From positions 120,632 through 167,637 of the forward strand of contig NZ_JAAZWC010000011.1 of assembly GCF_013185195.1 (NCBI RefSeq): 47,006 nucleotides of DNA. The letters are read 5' to 3'. Position 1 is the stretch's first letter, and every line of letters starts with the position of its first letter. Position numbers and translations under genes: made by a program. The notes beneath the pieces were generated by a model. That model was not told where the DNA came from. It worked only from the letters and a program-made list of their open reading frames with translations, and did no database searches. This document shows positions 8,492 to 15,537 of the stretch, in pieces. This DNA comes from Saccharibacillus qingshengii (GTDB lineage: Bacteria; Bacillota; Bacilli; Paenibacillales; Paenibacillaceae).

Positions 8492-9171
8492 CAGCCTTTG
8501 CCCTCCTCCAGCACATAGCCTACGCTGCGGATCGTCGAGATGCGCGTGTCCGAGCCGAGAAAATTCAATTTTTTACGCAAAAAAGAAATATACACTTCCA
8601 CATTGTTATGCTCCGCTTCCGAATCGAATCCCCACAGCTTCTCGATGATCTGCTCTTTGGACGTCACCGCCTGCTTGCGCAGAATCAGCAGTTCCAGCAG
8701 CTCGCTTTCTTTCGGATTAAGCTTGATTTCCTTGCCGCGTACGGTCAGCTTCGGATTGGTCGCATTCAGCTCCAGATCTCCGTATTTCAGTGCGTCTTCC
8801 GGCATGACTTCGCCTTTGCGCCGCACAGCCGCCCGGATTCTGGCCAGCAGTTCGTCCGAGGAAAAAGGCTTCGCCACGTAGTCGTCCGCCCCGTGGTCCA
8901 GCCCCGCGATTTTGTCGGGAATCTCGCCTTTGGCTGTCAGCAGAATGACCGGTACGGCCATGCCTTTGCTCCGCACCGCTTTAAGGATACTGATCCCGTC
9001 CATGCCCGGCAGCATGATATCGAGCAGCAGCAGGTCGTAAATATCGCTGAGCGCGTAATCCAGTCCGTCTTCGCCGTCATGCACGACATCGACCGAATAG
9101 TTGTTTTTTTTCAAAATTTGGGACAGGGCTTCCGCCAGGTGCCGTTCGTCTTCCACGATCAGAATTCTCAT
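8491..9171 (-). CDS. OmpR/PhoB-family response regulator
   Basis: 226 residues from the ATG at 9171. The receiver domain has acidic residues E7/D8, phospho-acceptor Asp51 (LLLLDIMLPGMDG), Thr in LLTAKG and Lys in VAKPF. The C-terminal winged helix ends TRISTIRSVGYVLEEG, as in OmpR-type DNA binders. A GTG at 9183 is an alternative start, but the GAGGG site lies almost on top of it. The gene is first in its operon, upstream of the kinase. Its promoter (9237-9269) carries a copy of the direct repeat also found before the VTC operon and the DUF4353 gene, so it probably activates its own transcription. OmpR-type regulators usually bind direct repeats with 10-11 bp periodicity, which is what is seen. 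Confidence 0.95.
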   Translation of the reverse strand: MRILIVEDERHLAEALSQILKKNNYSVDVVHDGEDGLDYALSDIYDLLLLDIMLPGMDGISILKAVRSKGMAVPVILLTAKGEIPDKIAGLDHGADDYVAKPFSSDELLARIRAAVRRKGEVMPEDALKYGDLELNATNPKLTVRGKEIKLNPKESELLELLILRKQAVTSKEQIIEKLWGFDSEAEHNNVEVYISFLRKKLNFLGSDTRISTIRSVGYVLEEGKG

Positions 9172-9236
9172 CTTTATCTTCACCCTCTGTTTGAGTTTGG
9201 TTGAATAGGTTCGCCGTTTGGCGTTGGATTGCCTTC

Positions 9237-9269
9237 ATTATATCGGGAAAGGCTTTAGTGAACCTTAAG
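9237..9269 (-). promoter_or_regulatory. Promoter of the two-component operon with regulator-type direct repeat
   Basis: On the minus strand CTTAAGGTTCACTAAAG (9269-9253) is followed after 10 nt by a perfect TATAAT (9242-9237). It matches the TTTAAG-N5-CTAAAG boxes at 9330 and 17409 at 14 of 17 positions with identical spacing to the -10. It would serve the response regulator and kinase genes. Confidence 0.75.
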
Positions 9270-9329
9270 GGCCGGGGCGAGTATAGTTCTCCCGAATCTG
9301 TCTTTCCTTTTTACAAAACTCTCGATTTG

Positions 9330-9362
9330 TTTAAGATTCGCTAAAGGTTGCACGCCTAAGAT
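9330..9362 (+). promoter_or_regulatory. Promoter of the VTC/DUF4956 operon with regulator-type direct repeat
   Basis: TTTAAGATTCGCTAAAG (9330-9346), then 10 nt, then -10 TAAGAT (9357-9362). The 17-bp box is identical to the one at 17409-17425. There is no standard -35 hexamer; the box lies where an activator would contact RNA polymerase. Confidence 0.78.
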
Positions 9363-9416
9363 ACGGGTATGGCAAGGAAACACCGACAAACCCCCAGGCG
9401 AAAGGAACGATGAATC

Positions 9417-10226
9417 ATGGCGATCGAAGTCTTCAACCGATACGAGAGCAAATACCTGATGGATCACGCCGCTTACCTCAAGATTTACTCGGCGCTGCTG
9501 GAATATATGGAAAAAGACGAATATAACAAAAACGAATTCTACTGCATCAGCAATCTGTACTTCGATACCCCGCACGACTCGCTGATCCGTCAAAGTCTCG
9601 CCAAACCGAAATACAAAGAAAAGCTGCGCATCCGCGCTTACGGCGTGCCAAGCGAAGACGCAAAAGTCTACCTCGAAATCAAGAAAAAAGTGTTCGGTCT
9701 GGTCAATAAACGCCGCACGGCGCTGAAGCTAAGCGAAGCCTACGACTTTGTCCGCACCGGACAGCCGCCGGAACTTCAGCCTTATATGAATCCGCAGGTG
9801 CTGGACGAGATCGAATACTTCCTTCGCCTGTACGATCTGGAGCCAAAAGTGTATCTGTCCTACGACCGCAAAGCGCTGTTCGACAAGACCAGCCGCGATC
9901 TGCGGATCACGTTCGACACGAATATTCGCTGCCGCCGGTACGAGGTGCAGTTGGAAAACGGCGATTACGGCGAGCCGCTGATGGAGCCCGGCCAATGGCT
10001 GATGGAAGTCAAAGCGGAGAAGACGGTGCCGGCCTGGCTGTCCAAAATGCTGTCCGAGCATGGACTGTACCGGACGAGCTTTTCGAAATACGGCAATGAA
10101 TACAAGAAGCTGTTGAAGAATCGGAGAATGCTGCCGGATCTGATCCCGAATATTCAATTAAATGCGGTAAGCGACCTGCCGATCCTGGAACGCACCGACG
10201 AAAAGGAGACTGTACGCTATGCTTGA
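9417..10226 (+). CDS. VTC-domain polyphosphate polymerase family protein
   Basis: 269 residues, the length of a stand-alone VTC (vacuolar transporter chaperone) catalytic domain. This tunnel-fold enzyme in yeast makes polyphosphate from ATP. The basic and acidic residues lining the tunnel are present: RYESKYL, LYFDTP, KEKLRIRAYG, VYLEIKKK, RITFDTNIRCR, WLMEVKAEK and SFSKYGNEY. No membrane segment is visible, so the domain is cytosolic. The ATG at 9417 follows AAAGGA at about 10 nt; an ATG at 9410 is out of frame. It overlaps the DUF4956 gene by 8 nt, so both are made together. The two families often occur side by side in Bacillota, where DUF4956 is thought to be the membrane partner. The product and its use in this organism are inferred. 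Confidence 0.88.
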   Translation: MAIEVFNRYESKYLMDHAAYLKIYSALLEYMEKDEYNKNEFYCISNLYFDTPHDSLIRQSLAKPKYKEKLRIRAYGVPSEDAKVYLEIKKKVFGLVNKRRTALKLSEAYDFVRTGQPPELQPYMNPQVLDEIEYFLRLYDLEPKVYLSYDRKALFDKTSRDLRITFDTNIRCRRYEVQLENGDYGEPLMEPGQWLMEVKAEKTVPAWLSKMLSEHGLYRTSFSKYGNEYKKLLKNRRMLPDLIPNIQLNAVSDLPILERTDEKETVRYA

Positions 10227-10908
10227 TTCTATTCTGAACAGCACCACGACCAGCACCACCGACCTGACCCTGACCAACACGCTGATGACGATCGCGCTCG
10301 CGGTCATCCTGGGCATCCTTATCAGTCTGACTTATATGAAAACAAACAAAGCGACCTACACGCAGGGATTTACTCTGACGCTGGTGATTCTCCCGATCGT
10401 CGTCGCCGTCATCATCTTGATGATCGGCAGCAACGTGGCCCGTGCGTTCAGCTTGGCCGGCGCGTTCTCGATCATCCGTTTTCGCAGCGCGGCTGGCGAT
10501 CCGAAAGACATCACGTACGTTCTGTTCACGATGGCGGCAGGTCTGGCCTGCGGCGTCGGTTCTCTCGGCTACGCGGTGCTATTCACCCTGATCCTCTGCG
10601 TCGTCATGTTCGCGCTGAGCGTCTTCAAATTCGGCGCCCGCAAATCGCAGCAGAAGACGCTCAAAGTCACGATTCCGGAAAATCTCGGCTACGAAGAAGC
10701 GTTCGAAGAAGTGTTCCGCAAATTCGGCGTACAGCACGATCTCAAAAAGATCCGCACGACCGAACTCGGCAGTCTGTACGAGCTCGTCTACTCCGTTACG
10801 CTGGACCAGGGCGTCAACCAGAAAGCTTTTCTCGATTCGATCCGTACCCGCAACGGCAATCTCGATCTGTCGCTGACCATGGCTCCTCCGGTGACGGCGG
10901 AATATTGA
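10219..10908 (+). CDS. DUF4956 membrane protein, partner of the VTC protein
   Basis: 229 residues. A Thr/Ser-rich N-terminus is followed by about four transmembrane helices (roughly 20-40, 52-70, 95-112, 115-137) and a soluble C-terminal domain of about 90 residues. The segment FSLAGAFSIIRFRSAAGDPKD between helices 2 and 3 is the most typical part of DUF4956. Function is unknown; the near-constant pairing with VTC-domain genes suggests a channel or acceptor for the polymer or a regulatory subunit. It overlaps the end of the VTC gene and is followed after 30 bp by a terminator, so it closes the operon. Confidence 0.85.
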   Translation: MLDSILNSTTTSTTDLTLTNTLMTIALAVILGILISLTYMKTNKATYTQGFTLTLVILPIVVAVIILMIGSNVARAFSLAGAFSIIRFRSAAGDPKDITYVLFTMAAGLACGVGSLGYAVLFTLILCVVMFALSVFKFGARKSQQKTLKVTIPENLGYEEAFEEVFRKFGVQHDLKKIRTTELGSLYELVYSVTLDQGVNQKAFLDSIRTRNGNLDLSLTMAPPVTAEY

Positions 10909-10938
10909 GCGGGTAAGCGGGCATGTCATTCCCACCGG

Positions 10939-10978
10939 GCGTCTTTCTCTCCGAACAACGGAGGAAGAGACGCTTTTT
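10939..10978 (+). terminator. Terminator of the VTC/DUF4956 operon
   Basis: Arms 10939-10953 and 10959-10973, around the loop AACAA with one T/A mismatch, are followed by TTTTT. Confidence 0.85.
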
Positions 10979-11015
10979 GCTGTTTTGGCAGTCGATCGTC
11001 TTGGCTGTCGCAGTC

Positions 11016-11063
11016 AAGCCCCGGCCCGCCGGAGCAAATTCCCGGACGGGCTTTCATTTTTTC
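11016..11063 (+). terminator. Possible second, imperfect terminator
   Basis: AAGCCC...CGCCGG (11016-11032) and CCGGACGGGCTT (11042-11053) can pair with bulges and are followed by CATTTTTT. It lies after the stronger hairpin at 10939 and just before the marR promoter. Confidence 0.45.
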
Positions 11064-11071
11064 GTTCAATA

Positions 11072-11102
11072 TGTTGCAAATGCAACAAAAATTATTTATG
11101 AT
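11072..11102 (+). promoter_or_regulatory. marR-paiA promoter with overlapping MarR-type operator
   Basis: -35 TTGCAA (11074-11079), 17-nt spacer, -10 TATGAT (11097-11102). The palindrome TGTTGCA-AA-TGCAACA (11072-11087) covers the -35. TTGCA...TGCAA palindromes are a common kind of MarR-family operator, so autorepression by the MarR protein encoded 260 bp downstream is likely. Confidence 0.7.
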
Positions 11103-11146
11103 TGAATACAAAATCGTGAGGCCGATCCCTACACCGCTGCTTTTGC

Positions 11147-11167
11147 CTTTTATCTTTTATCTTTTAT
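11147..11167. repeat. Three tandem copies of a 7-bp unit
   Basis: CTTTTAT is repeated three times without a gap and continues as a partial fourth unit. It lies in the untranslated leader of marR. It may be slippage-prone; no function is visible. Confidence 0.85.
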
Positions 11168-11212
11168 CTTTCTGCCTTTGTTCTTCATATCTAGACAATC
11201 TACACACCCCCT

Positions 11213-11326
11213 GGAGCGGGGTCGTTTCGAACCGAAGCGCCTTTGCCCTTTCCCCTCACCTTTAACTCTTTTATTAAATCAAAAGGGGCAAGGACAACGA
11301 AGCGCAGGTCGAAACGATCCCGCTCC
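11213..11326 (+). repeat. Large inverted repeat in the marR leader
   Basis: The arms GGAGCGGGGTCGTTTCGA (11213-11230) and TCGAAACGATCCCGCTCC (11309-11326) are complementary at 17 of 18 positions. Weaker inner pairing of CTTTGCCC and GGGGCAAGG regions would make one long RNA hairpin of about 114 nt. It ends 23 nt before the marR ribosome-binding site, within a leader of roughly 250 nt. It could affect translation or stability of the message, or be a small repeat element. Confidence 0.75.
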
Positions 11327-11362
11327 CACCCACCCACCCCACCCACAGAAAGGAGCCCACCC

Positions 11363-11815
11363 ATGACGGAAATTCTGCGAGAGATCGGCATGATCGCCCG
11401 GGCGCTCGACTCGATCAGCAATATCGAATTCAAGGAACAGGATCTCACCAAAGGACAATATCTCTACCTTGTGCGGATCTGCGAGAACCCCGGCATCATC
11501 CAGGAGAAGCTGGCAGATATGATCAAAGTGGACCGGACCACGGCCGCCCGCGCAATCCAGAAGCTGGAGACGAACGGACTGGTCGAGAAAAGAGGCGACG
11601 AACATAACCGCAAGATCAAAAAGCTGTTTCCGACGCAGCAGGGGCTGGAAGTCGTTCCTGTGATCCGGCGCGAGAACGACCATTCCAACCGGGTAGCCCT
11701 GTCCGGACTGTCGCAGGAAGAAGCGGACACGGTGCTGCACCTGCTGCGCAAAATCCGCGGCAATGTCGAAGTCGATTGGGAGTTCGTGAAGAAAGGCGGC
11801 AGACGCGAGTATTGA
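11363..11815 (+). CDS. MarR-family transcriptional regulator
   Basis: 150 residues with the MarR winged helix: helix-turn-helix at about 45-70 (IIQEKLADMIKVDRTTAARAIQKLE), then the wing with the typical D-x-R-like turn GDEHNRKIKKLFPTQQG. Dimerisation helices are at both ends. The ATG at 11363 follows AAAGGAG at proper distance; an upstream in-frame extension lacks a site and lies in the leader. It is followed 27 bp later by a PaiA-like acetyltransferase, which it most probably controls together with itself through the palindrome at 11072. The ligand is unknown. Confidence 0.9.
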   Translation: MTEILREIGMIARALDSISNIEFKEQDLTKGQYLYLVRICENPGIIQEKLADMIKVDRTTAARAIQKLETNGLVEKRGDEHNRKIKKLFPTQQGLEVVPVIRRENDHSNRVALSGLSQEEADTVLHLLRKIRGNVEVDWEFVKKGGRREY

Positions 11816-11842
11816 AACCAAGCCGATGAGAGGATGATACCC

Positions 11843-12361
11843 ATGATGATTACGTTCCGAATATGCGACGAACAGGACGTACATGCACTGCGCGAGGTCA
11901 GTATCGAGACGTTCAACGACACCTTCGGCAAGCAGAACAAGCCGGAGAATATGCAGGCGTATTTGGCAAAAGCTTTTACTGAAACGCAGCTGCGGCGCGA
12001 GCTAGCGACAGTGAATTCGACGTTCTTTTTCCTCTATGCCGATGGGGAACTGGCGGGATTCATGAAGGTCAACACCGACGAAGCCCAATCCGAACCGATG
12101 GACGGAGATTCGTTCGAGATCGAGCGTATCTATATTCGGCAGGCTTTTCAGAAACAAGGGCTGGGCAGCGTGCTGATTCACAAAGCATTTGAACTGGCCG
12201 CCGCGCAGAAGAAAAGGAAAATCTGGCTTGGCGTATGGGAGAAGAACGACAACGCCGTGGCCTTTTACGAACAAAAAGGATTTGTGCGCACGGGAGCGCA
12301 TTCTTTCTATATGGGGGATGAAGAACAGACCGACTGGATTCTGACCAAAATGCTGGAGTAG
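11843..12361 (+). CDS. paiA: PaiA-like polyamine N-acetyltransferase (GNAT)
   Basis: 172 residues that, from memory, follow Bacillus subtilis PaiA closely along the whole length: SIETFNDTF near the start, EIERIYI, the acetyl-CoA binding loop QKQGLG, KIWLGVWEKN and the ending HSFYMGDEEQTDW. PaiA acetylates spermidine and spermine with acetyl-CoA and so lowers toxic polyamine levels. The start at 11843 has GAGAGGA about 8 nt upstream; ATGs at 11834 and 11846 are less likely or equivalent. It is the second gene of an operon with MarR, in place of the PaiB partner found next to paiA in B. subtilis. A hairpin terminator follows. Confidence 0.88.
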   Translation: MMITFRICDEQDVHALREVSIETFNDTFGKQNKPENMQAYLAKAFTETQLRRELATVNSTFFFLYADGELAGFMKVNTDEAQSEPMDGDSFEIERIYIRQAFQKQGLGSVLIHKAFELAAAQKKRKIWLGVWEKNDNAVAFYEQKGFVRTGAHSFYMGDEEQTDWILTKMLE

Positions 12362-12395
12362 CAGCCGCAGAGGAACAAGCGGTCCTCTCCAAAAA

Positions 12396-12497
12396 TAATC
12401 CACAGAGCCGATCCGCGGCAAAAACGCCGGATCGGCTTCTTTTTGGCTGTGGATAACCGTTTTTTCGCTGAAATTTCGCCTATCCACAGGTGGATAA
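12396..12497. promoter_or_regulatory. Cluster of four DnaA-box-like 9-mers
   Basis: TAATCCACA (12396-12404, plus), a perfect TTATCCACA read on the minus strand (12448-12456), CTATCCACA (12480-12488, plus) and TTATCCACC on the minus strand (12489-12497). The last two form the palindrome TATCCACAGGTGGATA. Three differ from the DnaA consensus by one base and one is perfect, all within 102 bp, with an AT-rich stretch between. Such clusters outside oriC bind DnaA in other Bacillota; binding here is inferred. Confidence 0.55.
12406..12444 (+). terminator. Terminator of the marR-paiA operon
   Basis: AGCCGATCCG (12406-12415) pairs with CGGATCGGCT (12428-12437) and is followed by a T-rich run, TCTTTTT. 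Confidence 0.88.
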
Positions 12498-12532
12498 GTT
12501 AGAATTCAAGCGCATTGCCCCGCCCCGCAAAC

Positions 12533-12570
12533 CAAAAACCGCCTGCCGGATCTTGCATCCGTCAGACGGT
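12533..12570 (-). terminator. Terminator of the arsR-family gene
   Basis: Arms 12538-12551 and 12557-12570 pair with two mismatches. On the minus strand the stem runs into TTTTTGG. It lies just past the stop codon at 12589. Confidence 0.75.
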
Positions 12571-12588
12571 AAGCCGAACCTTTCGGAA

Positions 12589-12918
12589 TCATACGGACAG
12601 CACGGTCTTTGCCCTTTCATTTTCGGTAAGCAGCATATCGACAAGACCCGGGAACCGCAGATTCAGCTCTTCCGTTCGCAGGGAATAGAAATGTTCCTTG
12701 CCCTGGAAACGCGGCCGGATCAATCCGGCTTCGCGCAGGATCTTGATATGGTGCGACAAAGTGGACTTGGAGATATGGTCGACTTCGAAGCCCGAGCAGT
12801 TTTTCTCGCCCGAACTCGCCAGGCACTGCACGATCTTCATCCGGATCGGATCGCCGAGCGCGGCGCATACGACAGTGAGGCTCAGGTCGGCGGCTGCGGG
12901 AATATGTGGAGTTTTCAT
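12589..12918 (-). CDS. ArsR/SmtB-family transcriptional regulator
   Basis: 109 residues. The winged helix is complete: LGDPIRMKIVQCLAS, then the recognition helix region SKSTLSHHIKILREAGLIRPR and the wing GKEHFYSLR. Only scattered cysteines (about residues 18, 32 and 41) are seen and no classic metal-binding ELCVCDL motif, so this is likely one of the non-metal members that respond to redox or small molecules. The ATG at 12918 has no strong Shine-Dalgarno sequence; a longer frame starts further upstream but is less plausible. The gene is divergent from an NTF2-like gene, and two identical TTCGA-N6-TCGAA palindromes lie in the 179 bp between them, so it probably represses both. Confidence 0.9.
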   Translation of the reverse strand: MKTPHIPAAADLSLTVVCAALGDPIRMKIVQCLASSGEKNCSGFEVDHISKSTLSHHIKILREAGLIRPRFQGKEHFYSLRTEELNLRFPGLVDMLLTENERAKTVLSV

Positions 12919-12955
12919 GGTTGTAGGGTATCATATCTACCGTTTCTATACAAAC

Positions 12956-13033
12956 TTCGATCAAATTCGAACTAAAGATTGCGCAGAACAGAGAAAAAGT
13001 GATATAGTTCTCTACAGTTCGAAAAATATCGAA
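12956..13033. promoter_or_regulatory. Twin ArsR-type operators flanking a promoter
   Basis: Two palindromes of the form TTCGA-N6-TCGAA lie at 12956-12971 and 13018-13033, 62 bp apart. Between them is a plausible promoter for the plus-strand gene: TTGCGC (12979-12984), 18-nt spacer, TATAGT (13003-13008). Binding at both sites would close the promoter and could involve DNA looping. Confidence 0.7.
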
Positions 13034-13097
13034 TTGTTAATCGCGGCGGGCCAAGCCAACCTGTCCCACCCTATCCGCTTTACCAGGAGGATCATCT

Positions 13098-13478
13098 ATG
13101 GAAACCATACCTTTATTGAATACTTATTTTCGCCTGTTCGACGCGGCGCGCACCGACGAGTCGGCGATGAACGATCTGCTGTCGCTGTTCGTTCCCGATG
13201 CGGAGATCGTGCTGAACGGCAGCAGCCGCACCGGATTCGAAGACTTCGTGAGAGCGTTCTACGCCTATAACAGCGACGTGAAGCATATGTGGGAAGCGTG
13301 GGAACGCCAGCCGGACGGAAGCTACCGCACGAACTGGGCCGTATGCGGACGTTCCGCCGAAGGCAAAGTCTACGCCAAGACGGGAGTCGATATTGCCCGT
13401 TTGAACGAAGAAGGCAGGATCGTCTATCTGGAAAACGTGCCGACCGACAAAGAAGCTTTCGGGCGCTACAACGATTAA
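13098..13478 (+). CDS. NTF2-like / SnoaL-type small protein
   Basis: 126 residues with the cone-shaped NTF2 fold pattern: an N-terminal helix (LNTYFRLFDAARTDESAMNDLLSLF), PDAEIVLNG, then strands ending in GVDIARLNEEGRIVYLENV. This superfamily includes ketosteroid isomerases and polyketide cyclases, but many members only bind small ligands. No catalytic pair can be assigned. The ATG follows CCAGGAGGATCATCT, a very good ribosome-binding site. It is alone on its strand, controlled by the twin ArsR operators, and ends at a strong terminator. It may degrade or bind the compound sensed by the ArsR protein. Confidence 0.8.
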   Translation: METIPLLNTYFRLFDAARTDESAMNDLLSLFVPDAEIVLNGSSRTGFEDFVRAFYAYNSDVKHMWEAWERQPDGSYRTNWAVCGRSAEGKVYAKTGVDIARLNEEGRIVYLENVPTDKEAFGRYND

Positions 13479-13510
13479 GCCAAGCTTCAAGCCGTATCGT
13501 CCGTATCACG

Positions 13511-13552
13511 AAAAAGCGCCTTTTTTCCCTGTCGGGAGAAAAGGCGCTTTTT
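13511..13552. terminator. Bidirectional terminator
   Basis: AAAAAGCGCC...CCC and GGG...GGCGCTTTTT form a long stem with a TGTC loop, with A and T runs at both ends. It serves the NTF2-like gene (plus) and the sugar ABC operon (minus). Confidence 0.9.
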
Positions 13553-13593
13553 GCTGCGGCAGTTTTTTTGAATCGATTATTTGTCTGTTGAAG

Positions 13594-14496
13594 CTACCCT
13601 TTGATCGATCCCACGTACACGCCCTTCACGAAATATTTCTGCAGGAACGGATACACGAGCAGGATCGGCAGCGTCGAGACGACGATCGTACAGTATTTGA
13701 CCAGCTCGCGGTGGGCGGTGGCGCTGCCCGCGCTGTCGATCACCACGCCGCCGGAGCTGCCCATGGTGGCCGCGCTCGTGTCGTTGGCGACGAGGATCTC
13801 CTTCAATAGAAGCTGGAGCGGGAATTTGTCCCGGTCCTGCAGCAGCACCATCGCGTTGAACCAGGAGTTCCAGTTGCCGACGAGATAATAGAGGAAGATG
13901 ACGGCAAGCGTCGCTTTGGACAGCGGAACGATGATACTCAGCAGAATACGCATCGAGCTTGCGCCGTCGATCGTCGCCGCTTCTTCCAGTTCCTGAGGCA
14001 GCGACTGGAAGCCGGTGCGCAGGATGATCATGTTCCACGTATTGATCGCGCCCGGCAGCACCATCGCCCAGACATTGTTGTACAGGCCAATGTCTTTCAT
14101 GAGCAGAAACCACGGAATCAGTCCGCCGCCGAAGAACATCGTGATCGTAATCAGGATCATGATGTACTTTTTGAAGAACAGATCCCGCCGGGACAGCACG
14201 TAGGCGCCCATGATCGTCATGACCATGTTGATCGCCGTGCCAAGCCCGACGTACAGCAGCGTATTGGCGTAGCCGACGAGCAGGGCGTTGTCGCGGAAGA
14301 TCAGCTTGTAGCCGTCCAGCGTGAAGCCGAGCGGCGCCAGCAGCAGTCCTTTGTGGGCGACGAGCCGCGCCGGATTGCTCATCGAGGCGAACAGGATATG
14401 CACAATCGGATACAGGCAGACCAGCGTCAGTACGGCCAGCAGCAGATAGATCGAAGCGTCGATCAGCCGGTTGCCGAGCGATTTGTATTGGACCAT
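13594..14496 (-). CDS. Carbohydrate ABC transporter permease, YtcP/MalG type
   Basis: 300 residues with six transmembrane helices and the EAA loop EEAATIDGASSMRILLSIIVPLSKA (about 195-220) that contacts the ATPase. It belongs to the CUT1 permease group close to YtcP/LplC, which import oligosaccharides in Bacillus and Paenibacillus. The ending FVKGVYVGSIKG is typical of that group. The ATG at 14496 follows AAGGAGAG. It is the third gene of the minus-strand operon after the binding protein and the first permease. No ATPase gene is present; in related bacteria a shared MsmX-type ATPase serves many such transporters. The sugar is not known. Confidence 0.93.
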   Translation of the reverse strand: MVQYKSLGNRLIDASIYLLLAVLTLVCLYPIVHILFASMSNPARLVAHKGLLLAPLGFTLDGYKLIFRDNALLVGYANTLLYVGLGTAINMVMTIMGAYVLSRRDLFFKKYIMILITITMFFGGGLIPWFLLMKDIGLYNNVWAMVLPGAINTWNMIILRTGFQSLPQELEEAATIDGASSMRILLSIIVPLSKATLAVIFLYYLVGNWNSWFNAMVLLQDRDKFPLQLLLKEILVANDTSAATMGSSGGVVIDSAGSATAHRELVKYCTIVVSTLPILLVYPFLQKYFVKGVYVGSIKG

Positions 14497-14526
14497 TTGC
14501 GCGTGTCTCTCCTTTCGTTCAGAGCT

Positions 14527-15495
14527 TTACCACAGACTGACTTCGGATTTGCGTCTGGCGATGCTGTTGGTCATCCAGAGCAGTCCGAAATTGATGACGG
14601 CGCTGAACAATCCGACGGCTGTCGAATAGCTCAAGCTGGCTTCGCGCAGGCCGCGCCGGTAGACGTAGGACCCGATCACGTCCGCCGTGTCGTAAGTGAG
14701 CGGATTATAGAGCAGGATGATTTTTTCGTAACCGGAAGCCATCAGACCGCCGACCGCGAAAATGAACAAGATGACGATCGTCGGCGTAATCTGCGGAAGG
14801 GTGACATGCCACATTTTGCGCAGCCGGCTCGCCCCGTCCATATCCGCCGCTTCGTACAGCGACGTATCGATCGAGCCCATCGCGGCAAGGTAGATAATAC
14901 TTTCCCAACCGATGCTCTGCCAGATGCCCGAGAACACGTACAGCGGCCGAAACAGGTAGGAGTAGCCGAGCAGGGAAGAGTATTCCTTGCCCGTGATCCA
15001 TTGAAGCGCCTGCGTGATGATACCTTGGTCGGCCGTGAAAATATGGATCATGCCGGCCACGACGACGAGGGAAATAAAGTGCGGCATGTAGGTAATCGTC
15101 TGCACGGTGCGTTTGAACATTTTGTTTCGGACTTCGTTCAGCAGCAGCGCCAGGATGATCGGGGCGGTGAAGCCGAAGCCGATGCCCCACAGGTTCAGCA
15201 GCAGCGTGTTTTTGACGACCCGCCAGAAGTACGGACCCTGGAAAAAGTCGATAAAATGCTTCATGCCGACCCAGGGACTTTCGGAAAATCCGAGCAGCGG
15301 CTTATAGTCCTTGAAGGCGATCAGCAGACCCCACATCGGCCCGTAGCAGAACACGATAAACCAGATCAGCACGGGAACGGCAAGCAGATACGGGAACCAA
15401 TTTTTGCGCACGTCTTTTTTGATCACCGCTGCCGTGCGGGGGCGTTCGGAAACGGCCGAGCCGCCCGTTTTTTTGTTTTTTTGCAGCGTAAGCAC
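14527..15495 (-). CDS. Carbohydrate ABC transporter permease, LplB/MalF type
   Basis: 322 residues, six transmembrane helices, with the EAA loop YEAADMDGASRLRKMWHVTLPQI at about 225-248. It resembles the LplB/YteP permeases that pair with YtcP proteins. A charged 30-residue N-terminus precedes helix 1. The start is a GTG at 15495 preceded by GGAGG (15506-15510). It lies 30 bp upstream of the second permease and 42 bp downstream of the binding-protein gene, so the three form one operon. Confidence 0.92.
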   Translation of the reverse strand: MLTLQKNKKTGGSAVSERPRTAAVIKKDVRKNWFPYLLAVPVLIWFIVFCYGPMWGLLIAFKDYKPLLGFSESPWVGMKHFIDFFQGPYFWRVVKNTLLLNLWGIGFGFTAPIILALLLNEVRNKMFKRTVQTITYMPHFISLVVVAGMIHIFTADQGIITQALQWITGKEYSSLLGYSYLFRPLYVFSGIWQSIGWESIIYLAAMGSIDTSLYEAADMDGASRLRKMWHVTLPQITPTIVILFIFAVGGLMASGYEKIILLYNPLTYDTADVIGSYVYRRGLREASLSYSTAVGLFSAVINFGLLWMTNSIARRKSEVSLW

Positions 15496-15537
15496 CGGTC
15501 AGTCACCTCCCTGTAGATTCATTCGGGCATCCGCCGC

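Noticed and set aside
11147-11167. CRISPR or similar array because of tandem units
   Set aside because: Units are 7 bp with no spacers; it is a simple tandem repeat.
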